Part shown: piece by piece, positions 1 to 6,204 of the stretch
Numbering within the stretch: the first letter of the stretch is position 1
Layout: every line of letters begins with the position of its first letter
NCBI GenBank assembly: GCA_034660015.1
Contig: JAYEII010000034.1
Coordinates: 1-12,719 of the forward strand
DNA: 12,719 bases
From: QEXZ01 sp034660015
GTDB taxonomy: Archaea > Halobacteriota > Syntropharchaeia > Alkanophagales > Methanospirareceae
Direction of reading: 5' to 3'
Program-made: the position numbers and the translations under genes
Notes under the pieces: generated by a model
Databases searched by the model: none
What the model was told of the DNA's origin: nothing
Seen by the model: the letters and a program-made list of their open reading frames with translations, nothing else

Positions 1-192
1 TAGGCAGTATCGGAGAAAATGTAGGGGTGTTCGGCTGTGTTACATCGTAACAGTGGATTAAAATAGAAACAGAGGTGATGATGGGAGGTTTAACTGATAC
101 AGGAAACTACCCTGGATTTTAGAGAAGTGTAAGTGCTTTGAATTTAGCGTTTTGGATTTATAAGTCCCTGAGGCATTGAGTAAATATCGAAT
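1..192. other. Upstream spacer, no supported gene
   Basis: This stretch precedes the first confident gene. A short open frame from position 3 to a TAA at 48-50 could be the last 15 codons of a gene truncated by the window edge, and a second frame runs from 2 to a TAA at 59-61. Neither is long enough to identify. The only regulatory signal seen is the TATA-like element at 157-164. Confidence 0.35.
157..164 (+). promoter_or_regulatory. Probable TATA box for the Cys-rich gene
   Basis: The sequence TTTATAAG lies about 30 bases before the ATG at 193. Archaeal transcription usually starts 22-27 bases after the TATA box, which would put the start within a few bases of the ATG. No Shine-Dalgarno sequence lies just upstream of the ATG, so a leaderless or nearly leaderless transcript fits. 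This is inferred from spacing only. Confidence 0.4.
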
Positions 193-561
193 ATGCATCC
201 ACTCGCTTATGAACGCTTGAAAAGGGTATTGAAGGATAAGAAGCTTGTAGGACCAGACGAGACGTGTGAATATTATCCCTGTCATTTTCGCGGTCAGGAT
301 TGCACGTGGTGTTTCGGTCCCTTTTATCCCTGTGAAGACGAACAAACAGGAGGGGAATGGGTGCTCAAAAAGGATGGAGGGCGTATTTGGAGTTGCTCAT
401 ATTGTTTCTGGATACACAACTCGGAAGTTGCAAAGGAACTGTGGAGGGCGTTCAGGAGATTTGAAATAGCCCGTGTTGAAGACATTGAAGAAAGAAAAGA
501 AGACATGAAAAAAATATTTTCGCTTTTAAAAGAGAAATACCCGCCAAGCACGGAAAAATAA
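193..561 (+). CDS. Cysteine-rich small domain protein (zf-like, PF04071 type)
   Basis: This 122-residue protein has a compact N-terminal block dense in cysteines: C25, C30, C37, C40, C47, C68 and C71, with H31 and H75. The pattern includes YPCHFRGQDCTWC and a later WSCSYCFWIH, which I recognise as the archaeal 'cysteine-rich small domain' family, a presumed metal-binding module. Zinc or an iron-sulfur centre is possible; the sequence does not say which. Residues 90-118 are charged and probably helical. The gene stands alone, convergent with the glyS cluster, and ends at a hairpin terminator. The ATG has a TATA-like element about 30 bases upstream and no SD. In other archaea this family sometimes sits near cobalamin genes, but none is present here, so the cellular role is unknown. 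Confidence 0.8.
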   Translation: MHPLAYERLKRVLKDKKLVGPDETCEYYPCHFRGQDCTWCFGPFYPCEDEQTGGEWVLKKDGGRIWSCSYCFWIHNSEVAKELWRAFRRFEIARVEDIEERKEDMKKIFSLLKEKYPPSTEK

Positions 562-564
562 AAA

Positions 565-591
565 CTCTGCGTACTCTGTGTTCTCCGCGGT
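565..591 (+). repeat. Dispersed CTCTGCG...GCGGT repeat, copy 1
   Basis: These 27 bases match the reverse complement of 10322-10348 at 23 of 27 positions by eye. The copy lies in the convergent spacer just downstream of the Cys-rich gene and runs into the hairpin at 589-602. It belongs to a family of short intergenic repeats rather than to a gene. Confidence 0.6.
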
Positions 592-610
592 GATAAATCA
601 CCATATTTTT
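589..610 (+). terminator. Hairpin plus T-run terminator after the Cys-rich gene
   Basis: The palindrome GGTGATAAATCACC at 589-602 forms a 5-bp stem with a TAAA loop. It is followed by ATATTTTT at 603-610, so it resembles an intrinsic terminator for the plus-strand gene ending at 561. Archaeal termination usually needs only a T-rich tract, so the T-run may be the functional part. The stem overlaps the end of the dispersed repeat. Confidence 0.5.
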
Positions 611-623
611 AGACAGTGCCGTT

Positions 624-2135
624 TTACCGTTCCCTTCCTTTTAGCAACACCTCTTTCACTTCCGCTACAGGAACCCTAATCTGTTTCATCGTGTCCCTTT
701 CCCTTATCGTTACCGTATCGTCTTCCAGCGTGTCGTAATCTATGGTGACACAATAAGGCGTGCCTATCTCGTCCTGACGCCGATACCGCCTGCCAATGCT
801 GCCCGAATCGTCATATTCAACGAATATCGCTTCATTCCTCAAGTCCTGGAACACTTCTTTTGCTTTACGCTTCAACTCATCCCGATTGAGCAATGGGAAC
901 ACCGCCGCTCTTATCGGTGCCATTTCCTTCTTAAACCTCAGCACTTTTCTTTTCTCTTTCCCCACCTGCTCCTCGTAAAACGAACTTTCCAGTAACGCAT
1001 AGATTATCCGGTCTATTCCATAAGAGGGTTCAATCACGTGCGGTATAATCTTCGCTTTTGCCTTTGCCTTCTCCGCTTCACCTTCGGCTTGCACTTGAGA
1101 TTGGGTTTGGGGATACACACCCATATCGGTATTTGAATATGATGCGTGTGACGAAAGGTCATAATCCCCCCTATCCGCCACACCTACAATCTCCATCCAG
1201 CTATATCTATCGCTAAAGAATTCCGCATCCCAGCAATCTCGTGCATAATGCGCCATCTCTTCCGGCTCATGCTGTCGGAACCTCAGTTTATCCCGTGGAA
1301 TTCCTAGCCCCACCAAAAATTCGTCCACCTTTGCCATATGATACCCTAAATACTCATTCGCGATTGTTCCGCTCCTGACTGCTTCTTCCACGGTCTTTTC
1401 CTTCTCCTCCTGGGCTTGCGCTCCTTCACCTGGAACTAACCTCAGCTTTCTTTCCTTTACCTCTTCAAACCGCGGATGTTTGTTTTTCTCCTTGGGGTCT
1501 ACAAAAACCTCCGCTTCTGCTATTGTGAATTCACGCAGTCGAATAAGGCTCTGTCTTGGTGAAATCTCGTTTCTGTATGCTTTCCCTATCTGAATTACAC
1601 CAAAAGGCAGTTTATCGCGATTGAACCTCAGCAATCGCGGGAAATTGAGAAAAGTCCCCTGCGCTGTCTCAGGTCGCAGATAACCTTCGCTTTTGTCCAG
1701 CACCTTTCCCCCCCTTTCTCCTTTTGGCACGCCTATTCTCGTCTGGAACATCAGATTAAACTCGCCTGCCGCTTCAAGCTCTCCACCACATTCAGGGCAG
1801 GACTTATTTATATCTATACCCTCATCCACACGAAAGAAGGTCTTGCAGTGCTTGCACACCACTGTCCTGTCCGTAAAACTTTCTAAGTGCCCGGATGCTT
1901 CAAATACATCCCTCGGCGCAACGCTTGTCGTCTCTATCTCATAAAAACCCTCTCTCGTATAGAAAGCTATCCACGCCGTTTCCATCCGCCGTTTCAGTAA
2001 TGCACCCAGAGGAGCGTAGTCATAGAAGCCCGCAACACCCCCGTATATCTCAAAAGCTAGCCATAGGAATCCCCTTCTACGTGCAAGCTCTGCTATTTCG
2101 TCCCTTCTCCCCACCTTAATATCTGCACTCACCAT
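624..2135 (-). CDS. glyS: Glycyl-tRNA synthetase, archaeal/eukaryotic alpha2 type
   Basis: This class II synthetase charges tRNA-Gly with glycine in the cytoplasm. Motif 1 lies in GVAGFYDYAPLG (residues 33-44). A four-cysteine zinc-type insert follows (C94, C97, C113, C116), then RPETAQGTF (154-162), motif 2 YRNEISPRQSLIRLREF (187-203) and motif 3 EPSYGIDRI (369-377). The C-terminal anticodon-binding domain (about 405-500) contains DSGSIGRRYRRQDEIGTPY. At 503 residues it is clearly shorter than the 570-590 residues I expect for archaeal members. The shortening maps to the region before motif 3, where a Q/A/E/K-rich stretch (343-362) seems to replace a larger insert. All catalytic motifs are intact. 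It is the last gene of the minus-strand translation cluster, 27 bases after the 149-aa gene, with only a weak SD. Confidence 0.95.
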   Translation of the reverse strand: MVSADIKVGRRDEIAELARRRGFLWLAFEIYGGVAGFYDYAPLGALLKRRMETAWIAFYTREGFYEIETTSVAPRDVFEASGHLESFTDRTVVCKHCKTFFRVDEGIDINKSCPECGGELEAAGEFNLMFQTRIGVPKGERGGKVLDKSEGYLRPETAQGTFLNFPRLLRFNRDKLPFGVIQIGKAYRNEISPRQSLIRLREFTIAEAEVFVDPKEKNKHPRFEEVKERKLRLVPGEGAQAQEEKEKTVEEAVRSGTIANEYLGYHMAKVDEFLVGLGIPRDKLRFRQHEPEEMAHYARDCWDAEFFSDRYSWMEIVGVADRGDYDLSSHASYSNTDMGVYPQTQSQVQAEGEAEKAKAKAKIIPHVIEPSYGIDRIIYALLESSFYEEQVGKEKRKVLRFKKEMAPIRAAVFPLLNRDELKRKAKEVFQDLRNEAIFVEYDDSGSIGRRYRRQDEIGTPYCVTIDYDTLEDDTVTIRERDTMKQIRVPVAEVKEVLLKGRER

Positions 2136-2162
2136 TTCTCACTTTGCATTGTGTGTACTACT

Positions 2163-2612
2163 CTACTCAACCCGCACATCCTCCTTTATCTTCTCCCACT
2201 GCCTATTTCCATCTCTGAGTTCCGCGCTCCCTAACAGCGCTAATTCTATCGCTTTTGCTATGTGTTCCCTTTGCTTATCCGTTAAAAAAACCAGCGATTC
2301 GTTATAAGAATCCACAAAATATCTGAGCCCATTTACAAGGTGCTCATGCATCTCTTTAAACCGCTGCGGTGCCTTAATGTACTCAGCCTCACTGAGTCCG
2401 CTCTTTGCGGCGCTTCCACACCTTTTCATCTCTTCTTCATATTTGGGCTCTGCGATTTTCTCCCAGAAGAAGTCATGCATGGTCACCACGCCGTCTATAA
2501 CTGAAGTTATTTCTCCCAGTAAATCGGAACAACTCATTAAATAAAATTTCTCATCCTCGTTTATTCTATACCGCGTTCTTCGCTGTTTGAAAAGCCCACC
2601 AAAAACAGTCAT
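2163..2612 (-). CDS. Unrecognised 149-aa helical protein in the translation cluster
   Basis: I do not recognise this family. The protein is mostly charged and predicted helical. It has a basic start (KQRRTRYR, residues 9-16), aromatic/His-rich stretches such as MHDFFWEKI (45-53) and KEMHEHLVNGLRYFVDSY (86-103), and two cysteines (28 and 65). There is no signal peptide and no membrane segment, so it is probably a soluble helical bundle. The ATG has a good SD, GGAGGG, 9 bases upstream. It lies 24 bases after the CBS-domain gene and 27 before glyS, so co-transcription is likely. Context suggests a link to translation or its regulation, but that is guilt by association only. Confidence 0.75.
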   Translation of the reverse strand: MTVFGGLFKQRRTRYRINEDEKFYLMSCSDLLGEITSVIDGVVTMHDFFWEKIAEPKYEEEMKRCGSAAKSGLSEAEYIKAPQRFKEMHEHLVNGLRYFVDSYNESLVFLTDKQREHIAKAIELALLGSAELRDGNRQWEKIKEDVRVE

Positions 2613-2636
2613 TTGTAGCTGCCCTCCATCCCCCCT

Positions 2637-3503
2637 CTATTCCAGAACCTTAAGAAGGTCCCTATCGAGTAGCATGCCGGTCAATTTACCTCTTGTAGAG
2701 ATAACAGGAAGCTGGTCGAACTTGTTTTCGCTCATTTTTCCTGCACATTCGTTCACTTCACAATTACGAGTCGCTGTAACCACTTCCTTCACCATCACGT
2801 CTTTCACACGCCTATCCGGTAATTTCATCTTTGATACGCCGTAGTACAGTTTCATCGTATCTCTCATCCCTTCCCATGTCCATGCATCTTCATCCGCGCC
2901 TAAAGAGAGGTCTGAATGTTCTGTTTCATCCTCTATCACCGCAGCGTTTATCAAATCCCTATCTGTCATCAGTCCAACAAGTTCGAATTCCGAATTCAGA
3001 ACAGGAGCGGCCTTTACCCTCCCAAGCTCCATTATTCTGCCTGCAACTGATAAAGGCATCTCATCCCATATTGCTATGGTCTTTTCCCCCACGTAATTGT
3101 CTATGGGCGCCTTATAGCTCCCCTTCGCTATTTGCCTGACGATGTCCGCAACGGTAATTATCCCAACAAGCTTCTCGCCCTCCACCACGGGCAAACGGCG
3201 AAAGCTATGGGAGAGAATAATCCGCGCAGCCTCTGCAATGGTAGCTTCTGGGCTGATAGTAACAGGATTTCTACTCATCAGCAGCGCTATTTGCCGCTCA
3301 TTGGGATTTTTCAGCAAATCCTGTCTTGTAACTACACCTTCTACTTTCCCTCCTTTAACAACGGGAACCCCGGAGATGTATCTTTCCTTGCATATCTCCA
3401 TTATCACTTCTCTCGTTCCCGGCACGGTCACATAAGCGACATTCTCCACCATTATGTCCCTTATTCTCGTTTGCTCGTTTTGTTTCTCCTTATTTTGCGC
3501 CAT
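2637..3503 (-). CDS. Protein with four CBS domains
   Basis: The 288-residue protein consists almost entirely of CBS domains, at about residues 16-66, 75-127, 138-190 and 233-288. Each ends in a typical strand-helix such as VEGVVTRQDLL, LVGIITVADIV, LVGLMTDRDLI or LTGMLLDRDLL. CBS pairs usually bind adenosyl ligands (AMP, ATP, S-adenosylmethionine) and act as energy or metabolite sensors. The T/S-x-x-D ends of the domains (for example TRQD, TVAD, TDRD) fit ribose-contacting positions in the family. A charged linker (190-230) separates CBS3 from CBS4. No catalytic or DNA-binding domain is attached, so it probably acts through a partner. It sits between the EF-like gene (22-base gap) and the 149-aa gene. 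Which process it controls is unknown. Confidence 0.9.
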   Translation of the reverse strand: MAQNKEKQNEQTRIRDIMVENVAYVTVPGTREVIMEICKERYISGVPVVKGGKVEGVVTRQDLLKNPNERQIALLMSRNPVTISPEATIAEAARIILSHSFRRLPVVEGEKLVGIITVADIVRQIAKGSYKAPIDNYVGEKTIAIWDEMPLSVAGRIMELGRVKAAPVLNSEFELVGLMTDRDLINAAVIEDETEHSDLSLGADEDAWTWEGMRDTMKLYYGVSKMKLPDRRVKDVMVKEVVTATRNCEVNECAGKMSENKFDQLPVISTRGKLTGMLLDRDLLKVLE

Positions 3504-3525
3504 ATCTCACTATTCTGCCCTATCC

Positions 3526-3792
3526 TTATTCTGCGTTCTCCATTATTTTGTACACGTTGTCATGCAGCCTTACTCGATCTTTCATCTTTAGCCCTATTGA
3601 CTGCCCTACCGTAGCGAGTTCGACTTTTTCGTTCTCTATCTCCATTGATTCTATGACCTGTTCGAACGATGTCGTAGCTCCTTCTACTTTTATCCTATCC
3701 CCTTCCTCTACATCACCACTCAGCTCCACCACTGCAACGCCTATCTTCGAGAAATAATGCGTGATTTTTCCTACTAACTTTTTTTCAACCAT
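3526..3792 (-). CDS. Translation elongation factor-like small protein (EF-Tu domain 2-like barrel)
   Basis: This 88-residue protein is a single beta-barrel resembling domain 2 of translational GTPases. It starts KLVGKITHYFSKIGVAVVEL, continues with VEEGDRIKVEG, and ends VGQSIGLKMKDRVRLHDNVYKI, which is the usual barrel pattern. There is no GTPase domain. Families like this are annotated 'translation elongation factor-like' and lack an assigned biochemical role. I chose the ATG at 3792 because it has a clear SD (GGGAGA) 7 bases upstream. The in-frame ATG at 3825, which would add 11 residues (MVVYNQKGRNK), has a poor SD and adds nothing that looks conserved. The gene follows eIF5A directly, which supports a translation-related job. 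Confidence 0.8.
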   Translation of the reverse strand: MVEKKLVGKITHYFSKIGVAVVELSGDVEEGDRIKVEGATTSFEQVIESMEIENEKVELATVGQSIGLKMKDRVRLHDNVYKIMENAE

Positions 3793-3831
3793 TTTATTTC
3801 TCCCTTTTTGGTTATACACCACCATAGCGCC

Positions 3832-4221
3832 TTATTTCATATCTATCTTGTATTTCCCTTCGTAGTGTAAGAAGGGCATTTCCTTACCCGGCTCAACCTT
3901 CCCTTTCCCCTTCAACGCCTCTGGTATTTCTATTTCAATCGTTGAATAGTCGCCCAGGTCCATAATTTGCGCCATGTCCCCGGAAATTGAAAGCACTTGA
4001 CCACTCCTTCGCTCTATCACCGGCACATATAGCTTCGCAGTAACCGGCTGAACCGCCGTTCTTTTTTGCGAATCGAATACGCCAATCCCTTCTATCCTCG
4101 CTTTCGCCGCCCCGTGCTTTCCCGGCTTTGAAGTCGTTATGTTAACTATTGTGCAGGGCTCCTCGTCTATAAGCACGTATCTCCCCTCTTTTAATGTCCT
4201 CGCCTCGGTCAGCTCCTTCAT
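3832..4221 (-). CDS. eif5A: Translation factor aIF5A (eIF5A/EF-P homologue)
   Basis: aIF5A binds the ribosomal E site and relieves stalling at difficult peptide bonds such as polyproline; it may also help termination. The 129 residues have the usual two-domain layout: an N-terminal SH3-like domain (about 1-69) and a C-terminal OB fold (about 72-129). The hypusination loop TSKPGKHGAAKA is intact. By alignment to the eukaryotic STSKTGKHGHAK loop, K35 is the modified lysine. Length is normal for archaea. The ATG has an SD (GGAGGT at 4232-4237) 10 bases upstream. It follows the basic mini-gene at 4268-4354 by 46 bases and precedes the EF-like gene. No deoxyhypusine synthase is in the window, so the modifying enzyme must be encoded elsewhere. 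Confidence 0.95.
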   Translation of the reverse strand: MKELTEARTLKEGRYVLIDEEPCTIVNITTSKPGKHGAAKARIEGIGVFDSQKRTAVQPVTAKLYVPVIERRSGQVLSISGDMAQIMDLGDYSTIEIEIPEALKGKGKVEPGKEMPFLHYEGKYKIDMK

Positions 4222-4267
4222 TTTTTATCGTACCTCCGCTTTTATTCTCACGCTTAGTCTATTACAC

Positions 4268-4354
4268 TTACTTCTTATACCTCATCTTCTTCCTTCTTTT
4301 CTTCAGCTTGTGCTTCCGCATCTTTGCTAATTTTCTCTTCTTTCCGCAGGGAAT
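4268..4354 (-). CDS. Mini basic protein, COX24/mS38-like ribosomal-type, probable AUU start
   Basis: This tiny ORF lies in what would otherwise be an empty spacer. Read from an ATT at 4354-4352 it gives 28 residues: first (I/M)PCGKKRKLAKMRKHK, then LKKRRKKMRYKK, with 18 Lys/Arg. It resembles the short AURKAIP1/COX24-domain proteins of bacteria, which I recall beginning MPSGKKRK, and the C-terminus of mitochondrial ribosomal protein mS38. An excellent SD, GGTGGTGAT (4359-4367), ends 4 bases before the ATT. There is no ATG, GTG or TTG between that SD and the internal ATG at 4321, and a stop (4355-4357) lies directly upstream in frame. The fallback start at 4321 gives only 17 residues, loses the PCGKKRK part and has a poor SD. 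It would be first in the translation cluster, 46 bases before aIF5A. The gene seems likely; the start codon is less certain. Confidence 0.6.
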   Translation of the reverse strand: MPCGKKRKLAKMRKHKLKKRRKKMRYKK

Positions 4355-4425
4355 TTAAATCACCACCTTTTTCATTTCTCGCTGTTTTGATTTACTACTT
4401 ATTCTCTTTTGATGTTTTGATACAT

Positions 4426-4437
4426 AAAATATAAATA
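4426..4437. promoter_or_regulatory. AT-rich TATA element of a divergent promoter
   Basis: AAAATATAAATA reads as a TATA-like box on either strand. On the plus strand it would place a transcript start near 4460, 26 bases before the ATG at 4486, leaving room for the SD at 4472-4477. On the minus strand it would place a start near 4400, giving a leader of roughly 45 bases before the mini-gene. It is the best promoter candidate in the divergent spacer, but one box serving both directions is an inference. Confidence 0.4.
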
Positions 4438-4485
4438 ACCTTATTATGGTAAAAGAAAGATAAAGATGCAAGGGAGGAAAACGAG

Positions 4486-5136
4486 ATGGGGCGGATAGAT
4501 AAAGCACCAGGTTGGATACTGAAATACAAGGAAAGGGTAGATAAAAGGGCAATAACGGTAGAGGATATACTGAAAGCTGAGAACAAGGTAAGGGTAACGC
4601 CCATAAAGTTATCAACGGTGACGAGAGCGGTAAACTCGTTGGGCTATCCCGTTGCTGAATTACGAAGTGGTGAACCGATAGATTTAACAGCAGGCGTGAA
4701 AAAGGAGAAGCAGGGTGAAAAGATAAAAGAAGTCAGAATCGGACCAGACTGGTTGCAGAAATACCGCGACAGGATAGAAAATCGGACGATAACCGTAGAA
4801 GACATTCTGGAGGAGGAGAATAAGATAAGACCAGAGCGAATAAAAATATCAACGGTGACGAGAGCGATAAACTCGATGGGGTATCTAATTACTGAATTGC
4901 GAAGGAGAAAAGAGGGAAAACCGGAAAAGGCAAAAGCAGAGGAGGGGGGAATAGAAAAGGTTGTTTATACTTCCAGCATTGGTAAAATATCAAAAGAGAC
5001 GGAGAAGCGATTTGCAGATATTAAGAAGAGCTGGGAGGAACATCTGGATAAATCCATGCAGGATGATTATTTCGTAAATATCCTCCTTGCGTTAGCAAAA
5101 CTACTTGAGCACGGGAAAACACTTGCACCTGCGTAA
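4486..5136 (+). CDS. Unrecognised protein with a tandemly duplicated domain
   Basis: I do not recognise this 216-residue family. Residues 8-60 and 87-139 are two copies of one unit, offset by 79 residues, sharing a GW/DW-x-x-KY start, RxITVEDIL, ENK(V/I)R, I(K)(L/I)STVTRA(V/I)NS(L/M)GY and a final ELR. The unit is helical, and STVTRAxNSxGY resembles a recognition-helix region, so a helix-turn-helix or other nucleic-acid-binding fold is possible but unproven. A charged K/E linker (140-156) joins it to a helical C-terminus (about 163-216). The start has a strong SD (GGGAGG, 8 bases upstream) and a TATA box at 4426-4437. It is divergent from the translation cluster and 20 bases upstream of the MfnD-like gene, so it may be co-transcribed with that gene or regulate either side. 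Confidence 0.8.
   Translation: MGRIDKAPGWILKYKERVDKRAITVEDILKAENKVRVTPIKLSTVTRAVNSLGYPVAELRSGEPIDLTAGVKKEKQGEKIKEVRIGPDWLQKYRDRIENRTITVEDILEEENKIRPERIKISTVTRAINSMGYLITELRRRKEGKPEKAKAEEGGIEKVVYTSSIGKISKETEKRFADIKKSWEEHLDKSMQDDYFVNILLALAKLLEHGKTLAPA
4507..4902 (+). repeat. Intragenic duplication encoding the repeated domain
   Basis: Two coding copies, about 4507-4665 and 4744-4902, are offset by 237 bases, exactly 79 codons. The bases stay similar too: the segment from 4611 and the one from 4848 both begin ATCAACGGTGACGAGAGCG and differ at only a few positions over about 32 bases. High DNA-level similarity suggests a fairly recent duplication or ongoing gene conversion between copies. Confidence 0.75.
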
Positions 5137-5156
5137 GTACAAGACTCAAGACTAAA

Positions 5157-6098
5157 ATGAGGGTGCTGGTAGCGGAATACGCAGTAGGTGGTGGGGACAA
5201 GGGGAAGAGCGCATCTTTATTGCGAGAAGGGAAAGCGATGCTTACAACGTTACGGGATAGTTTTGAGCGGCTGGGTAATGAAGTTGTTTATCCGATGGCG
5301 GAAACGGATTTTGAATCAGCAGTGGACAAACTTTCAAAGAAGAGCGATGCGGGCATCGTTATCGCACCCGATGAGAAGCTATACGAACTTACGAAGATTC
5401 TGGAGTCAAATACCGCTAATCTGGGTTGCCCGCCGGAATGCGTAAAAATATGCGCCGATAAGATGCAGACAACAAAAATTCTGGATAATAGCGGAATACC
5501 CGTACCGCGGATTGTTCCTGAAGAAGAAATGAGGGACGGTAGAGCACAAAAAGCCGTATATGTAAAGAAGCCGCGATATGGATGTGCATCGGAAAACGTG
5601 TTTATACTGAATGGAAAACAAAGTCAGAACGACGCTTCTTTTGTGGATAATCAGGGGTATATTTTAACGGAATTTATAAAAGGGGAGGACGTAAGCAGTA
5701 GCGTGGTAGCTGGAGGGCTTTCCGTGTTGCCGCTGACGATAAACAAGCAATTTGTAGTGATGCGAGGAAAAAGGCTGATATACGAGGGAGGGTCGGTTCC
5801 GTATTCTGTAGGACGAGAAGCCGAGAAGGCGATACTGGGCATAAGTAAGAGGGCTGTAACCATGCTTCACTGCAAGGGATATGCAGGGATAGATTTCGTA
5901 TTAGGAGATGATGGCACGCCATACGTCGTGGACGTGAACCCAAGACCCACCACATCCATCGTGGGAACGGCAAAGGTGTTAAATTATGAGCTCGCGGATT
6001 TGATATTGAGAGCGAAATTTGGAACTCTGCCGCGGGAAGAGGAACTAAAAACCGAAGGATGTTTTACTTTAAAACTTTCTCAAGAAAACAGAAAATAA
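5157..6098 (+). CDS. mfnD: ATP-grasp ligase, MfnD-like (tyramine-glutamate ligase)
   Basis: MfnD joins tyramine to the gamma-carboxylate of glutamate using ATP, an early step of methanofuran side-chain synthesis. The 313 residues fit the ATP-grasp family of MJ0815: an N-terminal lobe (1-95) starting MRVLVAEYA with LREGKAMLTTL; ATP-binding lysines in DKMQTTKIL (101-109) and YVKKPRYGCAS (135-145); the hinge EFIKGEDVS (172-180); and the Mg-binding end DFVLGDDG...VDVNPRPTTS (246-267). Methanofuran carries C1 units in methanogens and reverse methanogens, which matches the inferred host. No other mfn gene is nearby, so a related ATP-grasp ligase with another substrate remains possible. It follows the duplicated-domain gene by 20 bases and has no clear SD. 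The ATP-grasp call is sure; the MfnD assignment is moderate. Confidence 0.8.
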   Translation: MRVLVAEYAVGGGDKGKSASLLREGKAMLTTLRDSFERLGNEVVYPMAETDFESAVDKLSKKSDAGIVIAPDEKLYELTKILESNTANLGCPPECVKICADKMQTTKILDNSGIPVPRIVPEEEMRDGRAQKAVYVKKPRYGCASENVFILNGKQSQNDASFVDNQGYILTEFIKGEDVSSSVVAGGLSVLPLTINKQFVVMRGKRLIYEGGSVPYSVGREAEKAILGISKRAVTMLHCKGYAGIDFVLGDDGTPYVVDVNPRPTTSIVGTAKVLNYELADLILRAKFGTLPREEELKTEGCFTLKLSQENRK

Positions 6099-6100
6099 AT

Positions 6101-6189
6101 TATAGACACAGATTAACACAGATGATAAGAATCAACACGGTTAAATTAAAATAAATCCGCGTAAATCGGTGTAAATCCGTGTCTTAAAT
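6101..6189 (+). repeat. Dispersed ACAGATTAACACAGAT repeat, copy A
   Basis: The left arm AGACACAGATTAACACAGAT (6104-6123) and right arm ATCGGTGTAAATCCGTGTCT (6165-6184) are inverted repeats matching at 17 of 20 positions. The right end TAAATCCGTGTCTTAAAT (6172-6189) is identical to 10426-10443. The left flank TTATAG plus arm also recurs at 10253. The layout resembles a small non-autonomous palindromic element with no coding capacity. It occupies most of the 124-base spacer between the MfnD-like gene and the JAMM gene. Confidence 0.7.
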
Positions 6190-6204
6190 TGAAGGGGGCT
6201 ATAC

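Noticed and set aside
3132..3614. Plus-strand open frame of 160 codons
   Set aside because: It is antisense to the CBS-domain gene, with a His/Leu/Ser-rich product and no SD; it is a shadow.
3793..3825. Upstream ATG extension of the EF-like protein
   Set aside because: The 11 extra residues look unconserved and the start has a weak SD, while the ATG at 3792 has GGGAGA 7 bases upstream.
4355..4615. Minus-strand open frame of 86 codons ending next to the mini-gene
   Set aside because: It runs antisense through the duplicated-domain gene and the AT-rich promoter. Its hydrophobic Leu/Pro/Ser content is typical of a shadow. Its stop at 4355-4357 overlaps the SD-to-start gap of the mini-gene, which explains it.
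6101..6189. Possible structured RNA or CRISPR-like repeat
   Set aside because: The inverted arms could fold, but the same sequence recurs upstream of aroA' in a rearranged form and there is no regular repeat-spacer pattern, so a dispersed repeat explains it better.
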